Positions 40,025-40,337 of a stretch of DNA of 40,337 nucleotides are shown here, in pieces. The position numbers were made by a program, and so were the translations under genes. The stretch comes from an uncultured bacterium. Its GTDB lineage: Bacteria > Bacillota > Clostridia > Lachnospirales > Lachnospiraceae. The notes below the pieces were generated by a model. That model was not told where the DNA came from and did not search any database. It saw only the letters and a list, made by a program, of their open reading frames with translations. The stretch spans positions 1 to 40,337 of the forward strand of contig CAMSTY010000030.1 in NCBI GenBank assembly GCA_947063875.1, in the 5' to 3' direction. Each line of letters starts with the position of its first letter. Position 1 is the stretch's first letter.

Positions 40025-40337
40025 ATGAAACTAAAAAAAGTGATGATATTATTTGGTGCTGTCTGTATATTGAATACAATGGTTACAGGATGCGGTTCCG
40101 GTCCTATTGCAAAGACAGAAGAAAACCAGACAGACGAAGCATTATTAGAGGAATTGAATGATGCGCCGTCAAAAGAGGTTGATGGGAACACGGATGGAGT
40201 TCAGGAAAATACAGCAGGTAAATGGCAGGTACTGGAGCCGGATATCGCTGCTGCTGTTGATGCGGATTTTCTGGGTAAGGTTTGGAAGATTGAAGAAGAC
40301 TCATTTTTCATTGCCGAAAAGAAAGTAAAAATTCTTG
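40025..40337 (+). CDS. Lipoprotein of unknown function, cut by the window end
   Basis: The visible 104 residues begin with a lipoprotein signal (MKLKKVMILFGAVCILNTMV, then TGC) followed by an acidic Asn/Glu/Asp-rich spacer. The structured part starts near WQVLEPDIAAAVDADFLGKV. AAGGAGG lies six bases before the ATG. The gene continues beyond the window, so neither family nor length can be judged. Confidence 0.7.
   Translation, partial: MKLKKVMILFGAVCILNTMVTGCGSGPIAKTEENQTDEALLEELNDAPSKEVDGNTDGVQENTAGKWQVLEPDIAAAVDADFLGKVWKIEEDSFFIAEKKVKIL

Noticed and set aside
1..40337. rRNA, tRNA genes and complete insertion sequences
   Set aside because: I looked for cloverleaf-type TTCGAATC/GGTTCGA motifs, rRNA-like blocks and transposase domains and found none I could support; a covariance-model scan would be decisive.

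Overview
The window looks like a chromosomal segment of a gut-type Firmicute, most likely Lachnospiraceae (Clostridia). Supporting signs are strong AGGAGG-type ribosome binding sites, a tetrahydrofolate riboswitch ahead of an ECF folate S-component, a LicT/GlcT-type antiterminator next to a PTS permease, lrgAB, a class B sortase, the gene order pyrF-pyrK-pyrD-pyrE, and a short tail carrying a TnpW-like transposon protein. Base composition is moderate in most of the window and becomes clearly AT-rich after about 38.7 kb. Species cannot be named from the sequence alone.

Layout. 0-1.5 kb: kptA (tRNA 2'-phosphotransferase family) and a convergent ferritin-like protein. 1.7-7.9 kb: gltBD glutamate synthase with a good promoter and a 42-bp perfectly palindromic terminator, followed by a decayed surface-protein fragment. 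8.3-11.2 kb, minus strand: a sugar-type solute-binding lipoprotein followed by a chemoreceptor, with no permease. 11.4-13.0 kb: an unknown gene, a MutT-type Nudix hydrolase and a DUF1963-like protein, tightly coupled. 13.0-13.5 kb: a solitary type I-C-like CRISPR repeat, a strong terminator and a 39-residue membrane peptide. 13.6-15.3 kb: an AraC regulator facing a 5'-truncated iron alcohol dehydrogenase. 15.4-20.3 kb: a heterodimeric ABC exporter and a subtilisin-like protease. The first ABC gene is doubly unusual: it carries an expanded pentapeptide repeat in its linker, and its 3' end has been overwritten by an 81-bp perfect inverted copy of itself.

20.3-23.8 kb: a glucose-type PTS EIICBA gene behind an antiterminator (RAT)/terminator leader, followed by its probable antiterminator. 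23.8-27.0 kb: a dihydrouridine synthase, the THF riboswitch with folT, and a LysM-GH18 spore-cortex-type hydrolase. 27.0-31.5 kb: a Mrp/ApbC ATPase, sortase B with a small alarmone synthetase, and lrgA-lrgB with a GNAT acetyltransferase. 31.6-35.2 kb: the pyrFKDE pyrimidine cluster ending in a 49-residue membrane peptide. 35.3-38.2 kb: VanZ-like, small membrane protein and a long M29 aminopeptidase. 38.2 kb to the end: an AT-rich accessory stretch with a decayed ORF, an XRE repressor with a divergent promoter and repeated operator-like sites, unknown short genes, a TnpW-like protein and a lipoprotein cut by the window edge.

How the genes work together. Most units are housekeeping: nitrogen assimilation, glucose uptake, folate uptake and pyrimidine synthesis. 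The most distinctive biology is the ABC-ABC-subtilase cassette with its template-switch-like inverted duplication, the solute-binding-protein/chemoreceptor pair without a transporter, the folT leader with mutually exclusive hairpins, and three short membrane peptides. I did not find a clearly new defence or mobile system. The ABC/protease cassette is the best candidate for an undescribed function.
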